Below, piece after piece: positions 62,593 to 64,000 of a stretch of 64,000 nt of DNA (position 1 is the first letter of the stretch; each line of letters starts with the position of its first letter). The notes beneath the pieces were generated by a model, which saw only the letters and a list, made by a program, of their open reading frames with translations, had not been told where the DNA came from and ran no database searches. Source of the stretch: Paracoccaceae bacterium (GTDB lineage Bacteria; Pseudomonadota; Alphaproteobacteria; Rhodobacterales; Rhodobacteraceae). The DNA is taken from the NCBI GenBank assembly GCA_024742695.1, contig JANSXY010000014.1:26507-90506 (forward strand), read 5' to 3'. Made by a program: the position numbers and the translations under genes.

Positions 62593-63750
62593 ATGGACGC
62601 GCTGGTGATCGGGGCGGGCCCCGCCGGGCTGATGGCGGCCGACGAACTGGCGCGCGCCGGTCGCGCCGTCGTCCTGGCCGAGGCCAGGCCCAGCCCGGCG
62701 CGCAAGTTCCTGATGGCCGGCAAGTCCGGCCTGAACCTGACGAAGAACGAACCGGCGGAGCGGTTTTCCGCCGCGTATCGCTGCCCTCGGCTGGACCCGA
62801 TCCTCGCGGAGTTCGGCCCCGACGCGGTGATGGCCTGGGCCCGCGGCCTGGGGCAGGAGGTGTTCACGGGGTCGTCCGGCCGCGTCTTCCCCGTGGCGAT
62901 GAAGGCCAGCCCGCTCTTGCGCGCGTGGCTGGCGCGGCTGGCCGGGCTGGGCGTGAGCCTGCGCACCCGCTGGCGCTGGGCCGGCTTCGGCGACGGCGGG
63001 CTGAGCTTCGACTCGCCCGAGGGCCGGCAGATCCTCGCCCCCGCCGTCACCGTGCTCGCGCTTGGCGGGGCCAGCTGGGCAAGGCTCGGCTCGGATGGCG
63101 CCTGGGCGCCGTGGCTGGCCGACCGGGGCGTGCCGATCACGCCGTTCCGGCCCGCGAACATGGGGTTCACGGTCCGCTGGTCGAACCACATGGCGCGGTA
63201 TCTTGGCACGCCGGTGAAGGGCGTGGCGCTGATCGCCGGTAAGCGGCGGCAGCGCGGCGAATTCGTGATCTCGGGGCGCGGGCTCGAAGGCGGCGGGGTC
63301 TACGCCATCGCCGCAGAGGTCCGCGACGGCGCCCGTCTCGCCCTCGATCTCGTCCCCGACCGCGCCGAGGCCGAGGTCGCCGCCCGGCTGGCCCGCGCGC
63401 CGGCGCGCGACAGCACGGCGAACCGCTTGCGCAAGGCCCTCGGGCTCGACCCGGTGAAGATCGCGCTGTTGCAGGAATGGGGCCGTCCGCTGCCCGAGGG
63501 CGGCCGCCTCGCCGCGCTCGTCAAGCACCTGCCGGTCCGCCACGACGGGCCGCGCCCGATCGACGAGGCGATCTCCACCGCCGGCGGCATCGCCTGGGCG
63601 GGGCTGACCGACGGGCTCGAACTGACGGCGCTGCCCGGCGTCTTCGCCGCCGGCGAGATGCTGGACTGGGAGGCGCCGACAGGCGGCTACCTGCTGACCG
63701 CCTGCCTCGCCACCGGCCGCCATGCCGGGCGCGCCGCGGCGGCCGCCTGA
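62593..63750 (+). CDS. HI0933/BaiN-type flavoprotein (TIGR03862-like)
   Basis: A 385-residue NAD(P)/FAD-dependent oxidoreductase of the HI0933 family. It has VIGAGPAGLMAADELARAG (residues 5-23), the diagnostic KFLMAGKSGLNLTKNE (about 37-52), and GRVFPVAMKASPLLRAWL (about 97-114). The late GEMLDWEAPTGGYLLTACLATGRHAG is the family's FAD-binding C-terminal signature. The reaction is uncertain; some relatives reduce bile-acid enones or act in flavin-linked folate-like chemistry. GGAGG precedes the ATG at 62593, which is preferred over 62539. Confidence 0.92.
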   Translation: MDALVIGAGPAGLMAADELARAGRAVVLAEARPSPARKFLMAGKSGLNLTKNEPAERFSAAYRCPRLDPILAEFGPDAVMAWARGLGQEVFTGSSGRVFPVAMKASPLLRAWLARLAGLGVSLRTRWRWAGFGDGGLSFDSPEGRQILAPAVTVLALGGASWARLGSDGAWAPWLADRGVPITPFRPANMGFTVRWSNHMARYLGTPVKGVALIAGKRRQRGEFVISGRGLEGGGVYAIAAEVRDGARLALDLVPDRAEAEVAARLARAPARDSTANRLRKALGLDPVKIALLQEWGRPLPEGGRLAALVKHLPVRHDGPRPIDEAISTAGGIAWAGLTDGLELTALPGVFAAGEMLDWEAPTGGYLLTACLATGRHAGRAAAAA

Positions 63751-63757
63751 CCATCCT

Positions 63758-63785
63758 GATTTTGGTCGTCAAATATCCCGGGGGG
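63758..63785 (-). repeat. Dispersed intergenic repeat, copy 5 (inverted)
   Basis: Read on the minus strand this is C6, GGGATATTTGACGACC, AAAATC, identical to copy 1 except at the last bases. It begins seven bases past the HI0933-type gene, in inverted orientation relative to the other four copies. Confidence 0.85.
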
Positions 63786-64000
63786 CGCCGCCGCGGCCCC
63801 CGTCGAGGGGGCCGTGGCGGCCGGGGGGCCCCGCCCCCCCCCCCCCCGCCGCCCCCCACCCCACCCCCCCCCCCCCGCCCCCCGCCACCCCCAAGCCCGC
63901 CCGGCGCCTAGCCCCCGAACAACAGTCCCCCGGCGCGGACGCCATGCGAGATACTCCTCAGGCACGCTACCCGTAATCACCACTCTCCACCCGCCCTGAA
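63786..64000. other. Low-complexity C-rich window end
   Basis: From about 63830 to 63895 the sequence is dominated by C tracts of up to 14 bases, with short G, A and T interruptions, and no gene is recognisable. The remaining bases (about 63900-64000) have a noticeably lower GC content and no clear coding signal. A contig edge or low-quality read end would look like this. Confidence 0.6.

Noticed and set aside
1..64000. CRISPR arrays, prophage or transposase genes
   Set aside because: No regularly spaced repeats, integrase, transposase or phage structural motifs were seen. The only insertion-like feature is the rnr-tail duplication.

Overview
The window looks like the chromosome of a high-GC alphaproteobacterium of the Rhodobacterales (Rhodobacteraceae/Paracoccaceae). 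The grounds are an RpoE-ChrR singlet-oxygen module with its TGATCC-type promoters, DUF2125, DUF3576 and DUF4170 genes in their usual neighbourhoods, a GAAC-N7-GAAC SOS box, a roseobacter-type homogentisate cluster with a DUF2783 gene, and strongly G/C-biased third codon positions. Nearly everything is chromosomal housekeeping. I found no rRNA, tRNA, CRISPR array, transposase or prophage gene.

Layout. 1-4173: divergent RpoE-regulated block, with a flavoprotein, DUF1365 and an MFS gene to the left and rpoE-chrR to the right. 4295-8757: leucine genes leuC-leuD-(secreted EEP-family protein)-leuB. 9068-14656: co-directional run rsfS, rlmH, gpmI, EnvC-like, ctpA, rppH, preceded by a possible coupled leader peptide. 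14778-17628: a stand-alone, SOS-boxed and C-terminally shortened dnaE2. 17725-25075 (minus): lytic transglycosylase, then the operon dapD-unknown-dapE-GNAT-rnr. A methyltransferase gene sits at the rnr 3' end between two copies of the rnr tail. 25169-30687: LOG protein, family-39 glycosyltransferase, rlmN, IalB-like protein, asparaginase. 30832-34689: serB divergent from serC-serA, with a hairpin leader before serC. 34792-41613: phosphoesterase, then the homogentisate operon hmgA-small membrane protein-fahA-MBL-flavin hydroxylase-DUF2783 and its divergent marR. 41710-46716: thiolase, yggS, TPR-sulfotransferase and a broken MscS-type channel gene. 46729-49478: alpha/beta-hydrolase membrane protein and a porin. 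49721-55053: DUF3576 lipoprotein, leuS, lptE, holA, GST. 55142-61444 (minus): DUF2125; pmbA, cysQ-like, DUF4170, waaA, lpxK. 61586-63750: enoyl-CoA hydratase-like, HNH and HI0933-type flavoprotein genes.

How the genes work together. Several operons are tied together by ATGA/GTGA stop-start overlaps: DUF1365/flavoprotein, rpoE/chrR, gpmI/envC, ctpA/rppH, dapD/unknown/dapE/GNAT, hmgA/small membrane protein, lptE/holA and waaA/lpxK. The envelope theme is strong: LptE, WaaA, LpxK, EnvC-like, CtpA, MltB-type transglycosylase and a porin. The aromatic cluster would form homogentisate, cleave its ring and hydrolyse the product, under a MarR regulator whose probable operator lies inside the hmgA promoter spacer.

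Structure not explained by genes includes a five-copy dispersed intergenic repeat (CCCCCC, then GGATATTTGA, then CCAAAAT, usually beside G/C-rich hairpins) at gene ends, and the rnr-tail duplication around the methyltransferase. The last about 170 bases are an unusual C-rich tract that may be an assembly edge. Family assignments rest on motif recognition by eye; no database search was possible.
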